Of a stretch of DNA of 64,000 bases, positions 8,481 through 17,314 are shown piece after piece (positions within the stretch are counted from its first letter, which is position 1; the number at the start of each line of letters is the position of its first letter). The position numbers and the translations under genes are program-made. The notes below the pieces were generated by a model. That model saw nothing but the letters and a program-made list of their open reading frames with translations. It was not told the origin of the DNA and made no database searches. Source of the DNA: G963678255 sp963678255 (GTDB lineage: Bacteria > Cloacimonadota > Cloacimonadia > Cloacimonadales > WRIO01); the NCBI GenBank assembly GCA_963678255.2, contig CAXXTW010000002.1, positions 248,001 to 312,000 on the forward strand, given 5' to 3'.

Positions 8481-9494
8481 TCAAACCTTCTTGTTTCTTT
8501 CTTTATTCTCGCCGTAAATTATTAAGATGTCAATAATCAGACAAATTAAAGCCAAAATTACAAAAAAATGATATTGTTCTTTATATTTGGAATACTTCTT
8601 AGTTGCAATAAGATGTTTTTCATTTCCTGTTATTTGTTGAAGAATATCCTGAATTTCGGTTTGCTGAGGAGTAATGGGATAAAACTTACCATTTGCAGCT
8701 TCTGACATTTTGGATAGTTTTTCCACATCCATCTTGGAAATAATAATATTACCCATATCATCTTTCGCATATTCACTTTCCCCATAAGCATTTAATACCT
8801 GAATTGGACTTCCATCAATTGAACCAATACCAATTGTAAATAAATTAACATTTTTTTTACCAATTTTTTTTGCTATTGAGATGCCTGTATCTTCTAAATC
8901 TTCTCCATCACTTATTAAAATGATTGTTTTATTTTTCGTTTCATTTGGAAATAGCTTCTGTGCTCTTTCTAAAGCTGATCCAATATTAGTTCCATATGCT
9001 GCAATTGTTTCTGTTGATATGGTGGAAATAAACATCTTAACGGCTGTATAATCGTCCGTCAAAGGACATAAAACCATACTCTTGCCAGCGAAAGCCACGA
9101 TCCCTACCCTGTCTCCCTTTAACTCGTCAATAAACATTGAAATGTGGCTTTTTGCCCTTTCCAGTCGAGATGGTTTTAAATCTATTGCGTCCATACTTTT
9201 TGAAACATCAATACAGATAACAATGTCTATTCCTTCTTTTCGAATAATCTGAGTTTCTTTATCCCACTGCGGTCTTGCAATCGCAATAACCAAAAAAAAA
9301 TAGGTAAAAATTAACATGATTATTTTCATGTTCCAATGAAATAATGAAAATTTACTATTAAAAAATTTATATAAAGTTGGAGAGGCAAAACGAGAAAATT
9401 TCTTTATTCGTTGTTTTGACGCTATTATTATAAAACTGACAAATAATGGAATTAATAATAATGCATATAAAAAAAACGGTTGACCCCAATTCAT
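8481..9494 (-). CDS. batB: BatB, VWA-domain membrane protein
   Basis: 337 residues. A membrane segment at 7-25, a second at about 57-73, a von Willebrand A domain (about 88-290) and a last membrane segment near 310-330. The MIDAS metal site is intact: D96-x-S98-x-S100 in CIDVSKSMD, plus the Thr/Asp loops (PLTDDYTA, LISDGEDLEDTG). VWA domains of Bat proteins face the periplasm and probably form complexes with each other and with the MoxR ATPase. Bat proteins were linked to oxygen and stress tolerance in Bacteroides and Francisella. The gene lies 12 bp downstream of batA and is a clear paralogue of it. Confidence 0.87.
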   Translation of the reverse strand: MNWGQPFFLYALLLIPLFVSFIIIASKQRIKKFSRFASPTLYKFFNSKFSLFHWNMKIIMLIFTYFFLVIAIARPQWDKETQIIRKEGIDIVICIDVSKSMDAIDLKPSRLERAKSHISMFIDELKGDRVGIVAFAGKSMVLCPLTDDYTAVKMFISTISTETIAAYGTNIGSALERAQKLFPNETKNKTIILISDGEDLEDTGISIAKKIGKKNVNLFTIGIGSIDGSPIQVLNAYGESEYAKDDMGNIIISKMDVEKLSKMSEAANGKFYPITPQQTEIQDILQQITGNEKHLIATKKYSKYKEQYHFFVILALICLIIDILIIYGENKERNKKV

Positions 9495-9506
9495 TGATTA
9501 CCTCTT

Positions 9507-10499
9507 TTACGGAAGTTCTTTCCTCAAAATCGTCCTGAATAAAATATCCAGTATGAGCATTATAATTGATAATAATAATAAATATTGAAATAATTCAATA
9601 TATTCATAATACTTGTTTTGTTTAATATCAGATTTTTCTAATTTGTCGATATCCCTGATAATTTTTTGTAATTCTATGGAATTTGTTGCGATATAAGCTT
9701 GATGGGTTCCAGTGATCTGAGCAATCTTATTTAATGACTCGATATCCATATCGATGAGGACTTTTTGAAAACGAGTTCCAAATATTGGATCTTCAACAGG
9801 ATAATCAACCGGTCCCTTACTACCTACAGCTACACAATATATTTTAATCCCTAAAGTTTTAGCGATTTCTGCAGATGTAAAGGGATCAATCTCTCCTGTA
9901 TTATTCTTACCATCTGTTATCAATATAATTATTTTTGATTTAGCTTCTGAATTTTTCAATCTGGCTACACTGGTTGCAATTCCATTACCAATGGCAGTAC
10001 CCATTTGCTCTCTGTCAACATCAATGTTTTCTATTATTTCTTTTAAAAATGAATAATTATTGGTTAAGGGAGCTTGTGTATAGGCATATTCTGAAAAAGT
10101 TACTATTCCAATTCGATCAGATTCTCTGTTTTTTATAAAATTCAAAGCTACTTTTTTGGCAGCTTCCATCCTGTTAACTGGTTGAAAATCAACAGCTAAC
10201 ATGCTTCCACTGATGTCTAATCCAAATACTATGTCTATTCCTTTTAAGGATTGATTTCTCTTCTCAATCACATGTCTTGGTCTAGCTAATGCTAAAACCA
10301 ACAACAAAATTAACAGAGATTTCGTAATAACTGGGATCCAATACTGCCAGTGATGATGTTTATAGAATTTTTTAAAACGGTGTACTAAGGGAAAAGAAAG
10401 ACGAGGACGTCTAAATCTCAATTTTTTCCATTCATAATACCAATATAAAGGTATTATCAATAATGCAATTAACCAGATGGGATATAAAAACTTAATCAT
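9507..10499 (-). CDS. batA: BatA, VWA-domain membrane protein
   Basis: 330 residues with the same plan as batB: membrane segments at 7-22 and 57-73, a VWA domain with MIDAS D95-x-S97-x-S99 (GLDISGSM), further metal loops APLTNNYS and LITDGKNNTG, and a C-terminal membrane segment near 300-320. It is the first of the tandem VWA pair, so the BatA name is applied by position and similarity. It overlaps the upstream DUF4381-like gene by 8 bp, which indicates co-translation in the moxR-DUF58-(this cluster) unit. Confidence 0.87.
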   Translation of the reverse strand: MIKFLYPIWLIALLIIPLYWYYEWKKLRFRRPRLSFPLVHRFKKFYKHHHWQYWIPVITKSLLILLLVLALARPRHVIEKRNQSLKGIDIVFGLDISGSMLAVDFQPVNRMEAAKKVALNFIKNRESDRIGIVTFSEYAYTQAPLTNNYSFLKEIIENIDVDREQMGTAIGNGIATSVARLKNSEAKSKIIILITDGKNNTGEIDPFTSAEIAKTLGIKIYCVAVGSKGPVDYPVEDPIFGTRFQKVLIDMDIESLNKIAQITGTHQAYIATNSIELQKIIRDIDKLEKSDIKQNKYYEYIELFQYLLLLSIIMLILDILFRTILRKELP

Positions 10500-11430
10500 G
10501 TTTATCTCCTTCTGATTCTGATGTTTCTAATGAAATTGGTTTGAATTCTAAAATATATGTTTCTAACCATTTTTCATAAAATTGAGAACGTGTTAAAGGG
10601 GGTATATACTTAGCAAATTTGATCATATCACAAAAGGATAATAACTCTAATAATTCCTTTCTTTTTTGAAAAAATGGATCTATTGAATCTCTTATCTCTG
10701 CTGTTGTCATCTCTACTGCTTTTACTCCAAATTGCTTTTCCAAAAACAATCTAATAACTAAAGATAGTTGATAATGATATTCTATCCAATCATTCTTTTC
10801 CAGTAATTTCTGTTTTTGCAACAAAACTAACATTTCCATTGCTATTTGCCACGCAGGTCTGTTATCGACAGGTTCGTTATAAATTTTGGAAAGTTTTCTT
10901 TTCTGGATCAAACCTGTTATCACCATATATAAGATATTTAAAATTATGATTAAAAATATGGGGAATAAATAATCTTTTAGTTTTAAATAATAGGGAAGAG
11001 GTGGTTTGATATCCTTTAATGTTGAATCTTCCAATGTCAATGAATTTAATACAAAGACAGAAAATGATTGAGTTTTTAATGAATCAATTTTGGATTTATT
11101 AGTGCTAGATCCTTCCTTTTCTGATGTTTGATAAAAATAAATTGATGGTACATCAACTTTCCCTGTGTCAAATACAGCTAATGTAAGTAAATACTTATAT
11201 ACATTTTTTTCCAGCTTAAATTCTGATTTTATAAGATCTACTTTTTCTGAATCCACTCGTTTGGGGGATTGAATTACAAAATTCTCTTCCTTGGGAATCT
11301 TAACTTCCAATTTAAAACGTGTTCCAATAAATAATGAGTCTGGCTTTATTAATTTTATTGGTAACGAATTAGATAATAAAAAACTCATGATACTTTGAAA
11401 AATTAGTGTAATTATAATCTCTTTTCTCAT
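10492..11430 (-). CDS. DUF4381-like membrane protein of the Bat cluster
   Basis: 312 residues. N-terminal signal peptide (about 1-20), an extracytoplasmic beta-rich region (20-150, with KLEVKIPKEENF), one membrane helix (about 154-174), then a cytoplasmic helical domain. That domain has PAWQIAMEML, WIEYHYQLSLVIRLFLEKQF and VKAVEMTTAEI, the pattern seen in DUF4381 / BatD-related proteins beside MoxR-DUF58-VWA genes. Probable role: a membrane adaptor of the MoxR/Bat complex. The start overlaps the stop of the DUF58 gene by 4 bp (ATGA), and its end overlaps batA. The family name is from general appearance and context, so it is tentative. Confidence 0.65.
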   Translation of the reverse strand: MRKEIIITLIFQSIMSFLLSNSLPIKLIKPDSLFIGTRFKLEVKIPKEENFVIQSPKRVDSEKVDLIKSEFKLEKNVYKYLLTLAVFDTGKVDVPSIYFYQTSEKEGSSTNKSKIDSLKTQSFSVFVLNSLTLEDSTLKDIKPPLPYYLKLKDYLFPIFLIIILNILYMVITGLIQKRKLSKIYNEPVDNRPAWQIAMEMLVLLQKQKLLEKNDWIEYHYQLSLVIRLFLEKQFGVKAVEMTTAEIRDSIDPFFQKRKELLELLSFCDMIKFAKYIPPLTRSQFYEKWLETYILEFKPISLETSESEGDKHD

Positions 11431-12311
11431 AACCTTTTTCTCTTTTTAATTCTACTTTTAAAAAATTGTATTAATTTCTTTATATAAGCATCATCTGTGC
11501 TTAATGTTAATAAATCAATTTTCATTTTTTTAAATTGCTCATTGATTTCTGCATTGATTCCATTTATAATTGAAGTATAATGCTCTTGAAATTTTTTGGA
11601 TTTTGTATTAACAGTTAATCTTTCCATTGTTTCAGGATCTTCTAAATGTAAAATGCCAATGTCAGGTATCTGTTGTTCAGCTGGATCTACTATTTTAAAT
11701 GCAATTACATCATGTTTTTTCGATAAAATCCTTAAACTATGATAATAATTCTCATCATAAAAATCAGAAATAATAAAAATAATACTCTTCTTTTTAGTGA
11801 TTTTCCATATAAATTCTATTGCTTTTGAAATGTTGGTTTTTTTACTGATAGGTTGATAATATAAAATATCTCTTAGAATTTTTAAAGCATTCTTTTTACC
11901 TTTTCTTGGTGGAGAGTATTTTTCTACCTGATCTGTAAACAATACCAATCCAACCTTGTCGTTATTTGATAATGCAGAAAAGGACAATAAAGCAGTTAAT
12001 TCTGCGATTAATTCTGATTTCAAGTAATTAACTGTTCCAAACTGAGAAGACGCACTGCAATCAACTAAAAATATAACACTTAATTCACGTGTTTCATTAA
12101 ATTTCTTGATATAGGGATGACCAAATCTAGCTGTTACATTCCAGTCAATCTCCTTAAAACTATCTCCTGCTTGATATTCCCTAACCTCTGAGAATTCCAA
12201 ACCATGACCTTTAAACATAGAATGATATTCACCTGAAAACACTTCATTAACGACAGCACGGGTAGATATTTCAATTTTCCTGATTTTTTTCAGTATTTCT
12301 GAAGTATCCAT
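11427..12311 (-). CDS. DUF58-domain protein (MoxR partner)
   Basis: 294 residues. Carries the DUF58 hallmark SEVREYQAGDSFKEIDWNVT followed by a VWA-like fold (ELSVIFLVDCSASS, with D-x-S-x-S as DCSAS). DUF58 proteins nearly always follow moxR, and here the spacing is 3 bp. They are thought to be client-recruiting or structural partners of MoxR ATPases. There is no membrane segment or signal, so cytoplasmic. Its short length and lack of N-terminal membrane helices match the Bat-operon class of DUF58 proteins rather than the longer transglutaminase-associated class. Confidence 0.87.
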   Translation of the reverse strand: MDTSEILKKIRKIEISTRAVVNEVFSGEYHSMFKGHGLEFSEVREYQAGDSFKEIDWNVTARFGHPYIKKFNETRELSVIFLVDCSASSQFGTVNYLKSELIAELTALLSFSALSNNDKVGLVLFTDQVEKYSPPRKGKKNALKILRDILYYQPISKKTNISKAIEFIWKITKKKSIIFIISDFYDENYYHSLRILSKKHDVIAFKIVDPAEQQIPDIGILHLEDPETMERLTVNTKSKKFQEHYTSIINGINAEINEQFKKMKIDLLTLSTDDAYIKKLIQFFKSRIKKRKRL

Positions 12312-12314
12312 TAT

Positions 12315-13304
12315 TTAAGGTACCTCAATCTCATCAAAAAGAATATTAATGATATCATCTGTTGTTTTTTGTTCTGCTTCTGCTTCATATGTTAAAATAA
12401 TGCGATGACGAAGAACATCTCGTCCTATAGCTTTTATATCATCAGGAGTGACATATCCACGATGTTCTAAAAAAGCATGGGCTTTAGCTGCTCGAGCTAA
12501 ATATAAAGTAGCTCTTGGAGAAGCTCCACATTCTATAAGTGATTTTATTGCAGATAAGTTTTTATAATTCTCTGGTTCTCTTGTTGCAAAAACCAGATCT
12601 AATATATAATCTTTAATTTTTTCTTCCATAAAGATATCTTTTATAACCTCTCTCATTTTTAAGATATCCTGAGGATTTATTATTTTCTCTAATAGTATTG
12701 GTTCATCATTAACCATTTTGTTTAAGATTTCTTTTTCTTCTTGTCTGGTAGGATATTTAATTAATAACTTTAACATAAAACGATCAACCTGTGCTTCAGG
12801 TAGTGGATATGTTCCTTCTTGTTCTATTGGATTTTGAGTCGCCATGACGATAAATGGTTGAGGAAGAATCCATGTTTTATCTCCAATGGTCATTTGTTTT
12901 TCTTGCATAGCTTCTAGTAAAGCTGATTGAACTTTTGCTGGAGCTCTGTTTACTTCATCTGCTAAAATAAAATTGCCATAAATTGGCCCGATTCTTGGTT
13001 CAAATTCTCCTGACTTCTGATTGTACATAAGAGTTCCTAATAAATCTGCAGGTAATAAATCAGGTGTAAATTGAATTCTCCGAAAGGTTGCATCCAGAGT
13101 TGATGCCAAAGAACTGACTGCCAGTGTTTTTGCTAGACCTGGTACTCCTTCTAAGAGAATATGACCATTGGCCAATAAACCAATTACCATCCTTTTTAAC
13201 ATATAATCTTGACCAACTATAGTTTTTCTCAGCTCTAACATGAGTCTGTCAATTTGTTGACTGTATTCTAATACTTTTCGATGTATTTCTTCAATGTTAG
13301 CCAT
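12315..13304 (-). CDS. moxR: MoxR-family AAA+ ATPase
   Basis: 329 residues, typical MoxR length. Walker A GVPGLAKT (53-60), Walker B LADEVNRAPAKVQSALLEAM, sensor ATQNPIEQEGTYPLPEAQVD, and the C-terminal lid helices with GASPRATLYLARAAKA. MoxR proteins are chaperone-like ATPases that help assemble or activate VWA-domain complexes. It heads the DUF58-DUF4381-like-batA-batB-batC block. A GGAGGAAAAA ribosome site precedes the ATG. Confidence in the family is very high; the client protein is unknown. Confidence 0.95.
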   Translation of the reverse strand: MANIEEIHRKVLEYSQQIDRLMLELRKTIVGQDYMLKRMVIGLLANGHILLEGVPGLAKTLAVSSLASTLDATFRRIQFTPDLLPADLLGTLMYNQKSGEFEPRIGPIYGNFILADEVNRAPAKVQSALLEAMQEKQMTIGDKTWILPQPFIVMATQNPIEQEGTYPLPEAQVDRFMLKLLIKYPTRQEEKEILNKMVNDEPILLEKIINPQDILKMREVIKDIFMEEKIKDYILDLVFATREPENYKNLSAIKSLIECGASPRATLYLARAAKAHAFLEHRGYVTPDDIKAIGRDVLRHRIILTYEAEAEQKTTDDIINILFDEIEVP

Positions 13305-13316
13305 ATGTTTTTCCTC

Positions 13317-13868
13317 CTAACAATTGTTACATTCTTTCTTACGTTGTTCTATCCATAATGAATTATCTTCTTTATTAAATAAATTCTTTATCTTTTTTAC
13401 ATAAATCAAGACTTCTTTTGGATCATTTTCTGAAAGATCATTAATCTCGTTATAAAGATCTCCATAAAAATCCAGTATTTCTGAATTATTTTCCTTTGCT
13501 TTTACAAGTTCAAATATTGTTTTTTGTTGAAAATCCTTTTCTGATATCTTATATAATCTTTGTAGAAATTTATAAAATAATACCATTACATTTTTGGAAG
13601 TTGCCGGTGAACTGCCTATTTCAATATCTATTAATTTTGAATAAAACCATAAATGTGCTGGTATAAATGTATCAGTTTTATAAATAACACGGCGACTATG
13701 GCTTCTAATTTTTTTGATAAAAACAATCAACAAAATGCATAACAATAAGATAACAAAGATCAACATAAACTGGGATGATCTCGTTTTTTCTGTAACTGGT
13801 AAAGAATAGAGTGCATTTACCATAATAAAATTGAAAATTAAATTTAATATCTTTTTCTTAAATTTCAT
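13317..13868 (-). CDS. Small membrane protein upstream of moxR
   Basis: 183 residues from the ATG at 13868 (a TTG at 13877 would add three). A signal-like N-terminus, one strong membrane helix (about 34-52, LIFVILLLCILLIVFI) followed by KKIRSHSRR, then a cytoplasmic mostly helical domain of about 120 residues. That domain ends in a Cys-containing tail (KKECNNC). It resembles the short DUF4129-type or BatD-tail proteins that accompany MoxR operons, but no diagnostic motif was seen. It overlaps the phosphodiesterase gene by 11 bp and lies 12 bp before moxR, so it probably belongs to the Bat unit. Function unknown. Confidence 0.7.
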   Translation of the reverse strand: MKFKKKILNLIFNFIMVNALYSLPVTEKTRSSQFMLIFVILLLCILLIVFIKKIRSHSRRVIYKTDTFIPAHLWFYSKLIDIEIGSSPATSKNVMVLFYKFLQRLYKISEKDFQQKTIFELVKAKENNSEILDFYGDLYNEINDLSENDPKEVLIYVKKIKNLFNKEDNSLWIEQRKKECNNC

Positions 13869-14364
13869 TAATTCCAATTAGCTCTGTTTTCATTATTGAA
13901 TTATTGATATCGATCAATTTAACTAAAATTCGCTCTCTTTCAACTTCCATGATCATATAAGAGGCTGTATGTGATCTGTCAACTAATGTTTTTAAATGAC
14001 CTGGATTGAGAATAGTTTGATCTCCCTGGTGAATGATATTCGATATATGAGTGTGCCCATGCATAAATATCTCAACATTCTTATTTGTTAATATAAGATC
14101 TTTTGGTGAATGAGATATCTGAAATATATGATTTTCTAATGAAAATTCAATACAACGTCTTTTTGGATAATTTATATAATCCTGATGATAAAGTCCTGGA
14201 ACCGTGATGATATTGATCTTGTCTGTTAACTCAGAAAAATGATCAACATCATCATGCTCATCACCCAAATGGATAAGGACTTGTATATCCTTTTCACGCT
14301 TAAGTACTGTTCCCATCAATCCGTAATTATGATGGCTGTCTGACATTACTAAAACACGAATCAT
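13858..14364 (-). CDS. YfcE/MJ0936-family metallophosphoesterase
   Basis: 168 residues. Calcineurin-like two-metal phosphodiesterase: SDSHHN (8-13), HLGDEHDD (metal bridge), GLYHQD (replacing the usual GNCD/GNHD loop), SHSPKD (in place of THGH) and the final HGHTH. The C-terminal beta-sandwich portion (ILNPGHLKTLVDRSHTASYMI) fits YfcE. Family members hydrolyse phosphodiesters such as bis-pNPP in vitro; the natural substrate is uncertain. The GN(H/C)D position reads Y-H-Q, so one ligand may differ. It overlaps argS by 4 bp. Confidence 0.85.
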   Translation of the reverse strand: MIRVLVMSDSHHNYGLMGTVLKREKDIQVLIHLGDEHDDVDHFSELTDKINIITVPGLYHQDYINYPKRRCIEFSLENHIFQISHSPKDLILTNKNVEIFMHGHTHISNIIHQGDQTILNPGHLKTLVDRSHTASYMIMEVERERILVKLIDINNSIMKTELIGINEI

Positions 14365-16028
14365 TTTTTCTTTGACATTTTATCAGGTGCTGTTACTCCC
14401 AGTAAGCTTAATCCAATTTTTAGTATATTCTTTATGGCTAAAATTAAGTAAATCCTGGCTAAGGTTGTGTCTTTTGTTCGTTTATTTATAATAGAGCAAT
14501 CATGGTAATATTTATGCAACATACCTGATAATTCTTTAATATAATCACATAGCCGATGGGGTTCTCTTTGCGTAGCTGAAGTAATTAATATTTCTTGAAA
14601 ATCCTGGAGTTTCTTAATTAACTCTAATTCATCTTCCCGATTTAATTTTTTTAATTTTCCGTAATCAATCTCTTCGGTGGCGAATCCTAACTTTTCTGCT
14701 TTCTCCAAAATACTGCAAATCCTTGCATGAGCATATTGACAATAATAAACAGGGTTTTCTGCAGATTGTTTTTTTGCTAATTCCAAATCAAAGTTCAAGT
14801 GTGAATTTGGTTTTCGATCTACAAAGAAAAATCGAGCTGCGTCTCGTCCGACTTCTTCAATCAATTCGTCCATTGTAACAATTTTACCTGCTCTTTTAGA
14901 CATTTTTATTTTTTCGCCTTCATTAAACAAATTTACTTGCTGAAGAAATATAAATTCCAATAAATTTTCATCATATTTAAGTGCGCGAACTGCTGCTATC
15001 ATCCGAGGAATATATCCATGATGATCAGGTCCTAATACATCGACTATCTCTTCATATCCTCTTTGATATTTTGTTAAGTGATAGGCAATATCAGGTACAA
15101 AATAAGTGGGTAATCCATCAGCTTTTAATAAAACTCTGTCTTTTTCATCTCCAAATTTTGAAGCCATAAACCAGATGGCATCATCCTTTTCATAAGTTAC
15201 TTTTGATTCATATAAATAACTTAATACCTCTTCAATGATACCCATGGACCGAATTGCTTTTTCAGAAATCCAACTGTCAAATTCTACATCAAATTTCTCT
15301 AAACTTTCCACTTGCATTTCATGAATCTCTTCAAGTGCAAATTTCTTTATTTTCTGGATTCTTTCTATCTCTGACATATGAAGTATGCGCGAACCTTCCA
15401 AAGTATTTAGCTTGGAAGCTAGATCTTTTACGTATTCCCCATGGTAAGCTTCCATGGGCATGTCTCCAATTCTTTCTCCTAATAACTCTCTAAAACGTAA
15501 TTCTATAGATTCTGCTAGGATTTCGACTTGATTGCCTGCATCATTTATATAGAATTCTCGAGTTGGTAAATATCCGATTAATTTCATGATACGATGAAGT
15601 GTATCTCCGAAAGCAGCTGCTCGAGCACTGACAATATTCAAAGGCCCTGTGGGATTTGCACTGACAAATTCTAATAGTATTTTTCTGTTTTGTCCAAAAT
15701 CCGATTTGCCGTATTCTTCTCCACTCTCCAATATATTTTTTAAAACATCTACGTATAAATTCTTTGAAATCACAAAATTTATAAATCCTGGCTTAGCTAT
15801 CGTCACAGATTCAAAATTCTTGTTCTTTTCCAACTTTTCCCGAAGTAATTCTGCTAACTCCAATGGTGCTATTTTATTCAATTTGTTACTGATAAGGGCT
15901 ACATTGCTTGAAAAATCACCGTGTTCCTTAATTTTTGGAATCTCAATATTATATATCGGGTTAAACTGGTACTTTAAGGTTTTGAATGCTTTGTCGATAT
16001 CTTTTCTGATAATATCTTTAATTTTCAT
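14361..16028 (-). CDS. argS: Arginyl-tRNA synthetase
   Basis: 555 residues, full length. Class Ia synthetase charging tRNA-Arg. N-terminal Add-1 domain (about 1-100), catalytic domain with SANPTGPLNIVSARA in the place of the HIGH motif, KMSKRAG for the KMSKS loop, and a C-terminal DALR anticodon-binding domain (YYCQYAHARICSIL onward). The HIGH region is unusual: GPLNIVSARA instead of GPLHVGHARG, so both usual histidines are missing. Similar variants occur in some bacterial ArgRS lineages as far as I recall, so this does not argue against function. It overlaps rsfS by 11 bp and the phosphodiesterase by 4 bp. Confidence 0.95.
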   Translation of the reverse strand: MKIKDIIRKDIDKAFKTLKYQFNPIYNIEIPKIKEHGDFSSNVALISNKLNKIAPLELAELLREKLEKNKNFESVTIAKPGFINFVISKNLYVDVLKNILESGEEYGKSDFGQNRKILLEFVSANPTGPLNIVSARAAAFGDTLHRIMKLIGYLPTREFYINDAGNQVEILAESIELRFRELLGERIGDMPMEAYHGEYVKDLASKLNTLEGSRILHMSEIERIQKIKKFALEEIHEMQVESLEKFDVEFDSWISEKAIRSMGIIEEVLSYLYESKVTYEKDDAIWFMASKFGDEKDRVLLKADGLPTYFVPDIAYHLTKYQRGYEEIVDVLGPDHHGYIPRMIAAVRALKYDENLLEFIFLQQVNLFNEGEKIKMSKRAGKIVTMDELIEEVGRDAARFFFVDRKPNSHLNFDLELAKKQSAENPVYYCQYAHARICSILEKAEKLGFATEEIDYGKLKKLNREDELELIKKLQDFQEILITSATQREPHRLCDYIKELSGMLHKYYHDCSIINKRTKDTTLARIYLILAIKNILKIGLSLLGVTAPDKMSKKK

Positions 16029-16380
16029 AATCTTCAGTTTCTCTCTTAATCAATTCTGAGGTATAAAGACTTTCTAATTTGTAATAATCACGCATACTGT
16101 CATTAAATATATGTATTATTACATCTCCTAAATCTATTAATACCCAACGACCAGAATCTAATCCTTCTTTACTGAGTATTCTAAATTTATGCTCATAACA
16201 ACAATCCATTACATGATCTGCAATTGCTCGATTATGAATATCTGCTGATCCGTTGCATATTATTATTGCATCTGTAAAATTTGTTTTTCCAAGTACATCA
16301 ATGTAACTGATATTTTCTGCTTTTTTTTCTGCTAACCATTCAATGATAAGTTTCACTTTGTTCTCAAGCGTGATTTCCAT
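16018..16380 (-). CDS. rsfS: Ribosomal silencing factor RsfS
   Basis: 120 residues. RsfS (YbeB/Iojap) binds protein uL14 on the 50S subunit and blocks subunit joining in starvation. Family features: KKAENISYIDVLGKTNFTDA, the SA/GSADIHNRAIADHV helix, and the signature GRWVLIDLGDVIIHIFNDSMRDYYKLESLY. In many bacteria rsfS follows a LytR-type gene, and here too it follows a LytR_C-domain gene 15 bp upstream. It overlaps argS by 11 bp. Confidence 0.95.
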   Translation of the reverse strand: MEITLENKVKLIIEWLAEKKAENISYIDVLGKTNFTDAIIICNGSADIHNRAIADHVMDCCYEHKFRILSKEGLDSGRWVLIDLGDVIIHIFNDSMRDYYKLESLYTSELIKRETEDYEN

Positions 16381-16395
16381 AAGACTCCCAATTCT

Positions 16396-16836
16396 TTATT
16401 TCTGAAAATAGGTTAAATAATCTTTTCCAGCTATGATATAAAATGGTACACTGGAACTCTCATTTAAAGCATATATGACTTTTTGTATTCCAGTCATAGC
16501 TTTTAAACGTTCCAACTCATTTTTATCATTCTTCTTAACGACAATTATTGTTTCTTTATATATAAACTTTCTTGTATTTGTCATGACATCTACGTCAATA
16601 TTTTTACTTCCAAGACTTTCCATTATGTAATTTGCTACACCTTGGTATCCACAACCATTGAGCAGTATTACTTTTATTGCAGGAAATTGATCCTCTCCAT
16701 TAAGTCCTGTTTTACCAGAATGCTTATAATAATGCGTATAATAAAAATAACCACTAACTATGAATAAAGATAAAACCAGTAAAATAATCACTGTTTTTAT
16801 CCTTGAAAATGCCAAATTATTCTTCAATAGGCTCAT
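16396..16836 (-). CDS. LytR_C-domain membrane protein
   Basis: 146 residues from the ATG at 16836 (a TTG at 16842 would add two). One N-terminal membrane helix (about 14-33), then an extracytoplasmic domain starting AIKVILLNGCGYQGVANYIM. That is the G-C/SG-x2-G-x-A pattern of the LytR_C / cell-envelope-regulator tail domain. The catalytic LytR-CpsA-Psr domain is absent, so this is a stand-alone LytR_C protein as often found just upstream of rsfS. Its role is presumably at the envelope but is unproven. It overlaps the HIT gene by 20 bp. Confidence 0.82.
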   Translation of the reverse strand: MSLLKNNLAFSRIKTVIILLVLSLFIVSGYFYYTHYYKHSGKTGLNGEDQFPAIKVILLNGCGYQGVANYIMESLGSKNIDVDVMTNTRKFIYKETIIVVKKNDKNELERLKAMTGIQKVIYALNESSSVPFYIIAGKDYLTYFQK

Positions 16837-17314
16837 TGTCAAATACTTCTTTCAGTTTGTTATAGGCTGATTCAAATGCTTCTGGAATTGTACGTGTTCC
16901 ACCTACAACTGTCATAAAATTACAGTCTCCCATCCATCTTGGAACTAAATGTACATGCAGATGATCTTCTATTCCTGCTCCAGCTGCTTTTCCAAGATTA
17001 ATTCCGATATTCAATCCTTCATAATTATATGTTTTTTTTAAAACTTTCTCTGTTAATTGAACGGTCATGAATAAATCATCTATCTCTTCCTTTGATAATT
17101 CAATCAAGGTACTTACATGTCTATAAGGGACTACCATTAAATGACCGTTATTATATGGATATAGATTCATTATTACAAAAGACAGTTTAGATCTATATAA
17201 AATAAGATTTTCTCTGTCAGTTGCTTTATTTGGTTTTATGCAAAAAATGCAATGTTTATCTTTCTCTCCTATTATATATTCTAACCGCCATGGAGAATAA
17301 AGTATATTATCCAT
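16817..17314 (-). CDS. HIT-family nucleotide hydrolase/phosphorylase
   Basis: 165 residues. Histidine-triad signature HLHVHLVPRW with H118, H120 and H122, a zinc pair CIFC (22-25), and the substrate loop NNGHLMVVPYRHV. The length and the tail VVGGTRTIPEAFESAY match the Ap4A-phosphorylase-like / HIT family cytoplasmic enzymes that act on dinucleoside polyphosphates or nucleotidyl amidates. It overlaps the uridylyltransferase gene by 8 bp and the LytR_C gene by 20 bp. Confidence 0.9.
   Translation of the reverse strand: MDNILYSPWRLEYIIGEKDKHCIFCIKPNKATDRENLILYRSKLSFVIMNLYPYNNGHLMVVPYRHVSTLIELSKEEIDDLFMTVQLTEKVLKKTYNYEGLNIGINLGKAAGAGIEDHLHVHLVPRWMGDCNFMTVVGGTRTIPEAFESAYNKLKEVFDNEPIEE

Noticed and set aside
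15649..16059. 136-codon frame opposite argS
   Set aside because: It lies antisense to clear argS coding sequence and shows no family motif.
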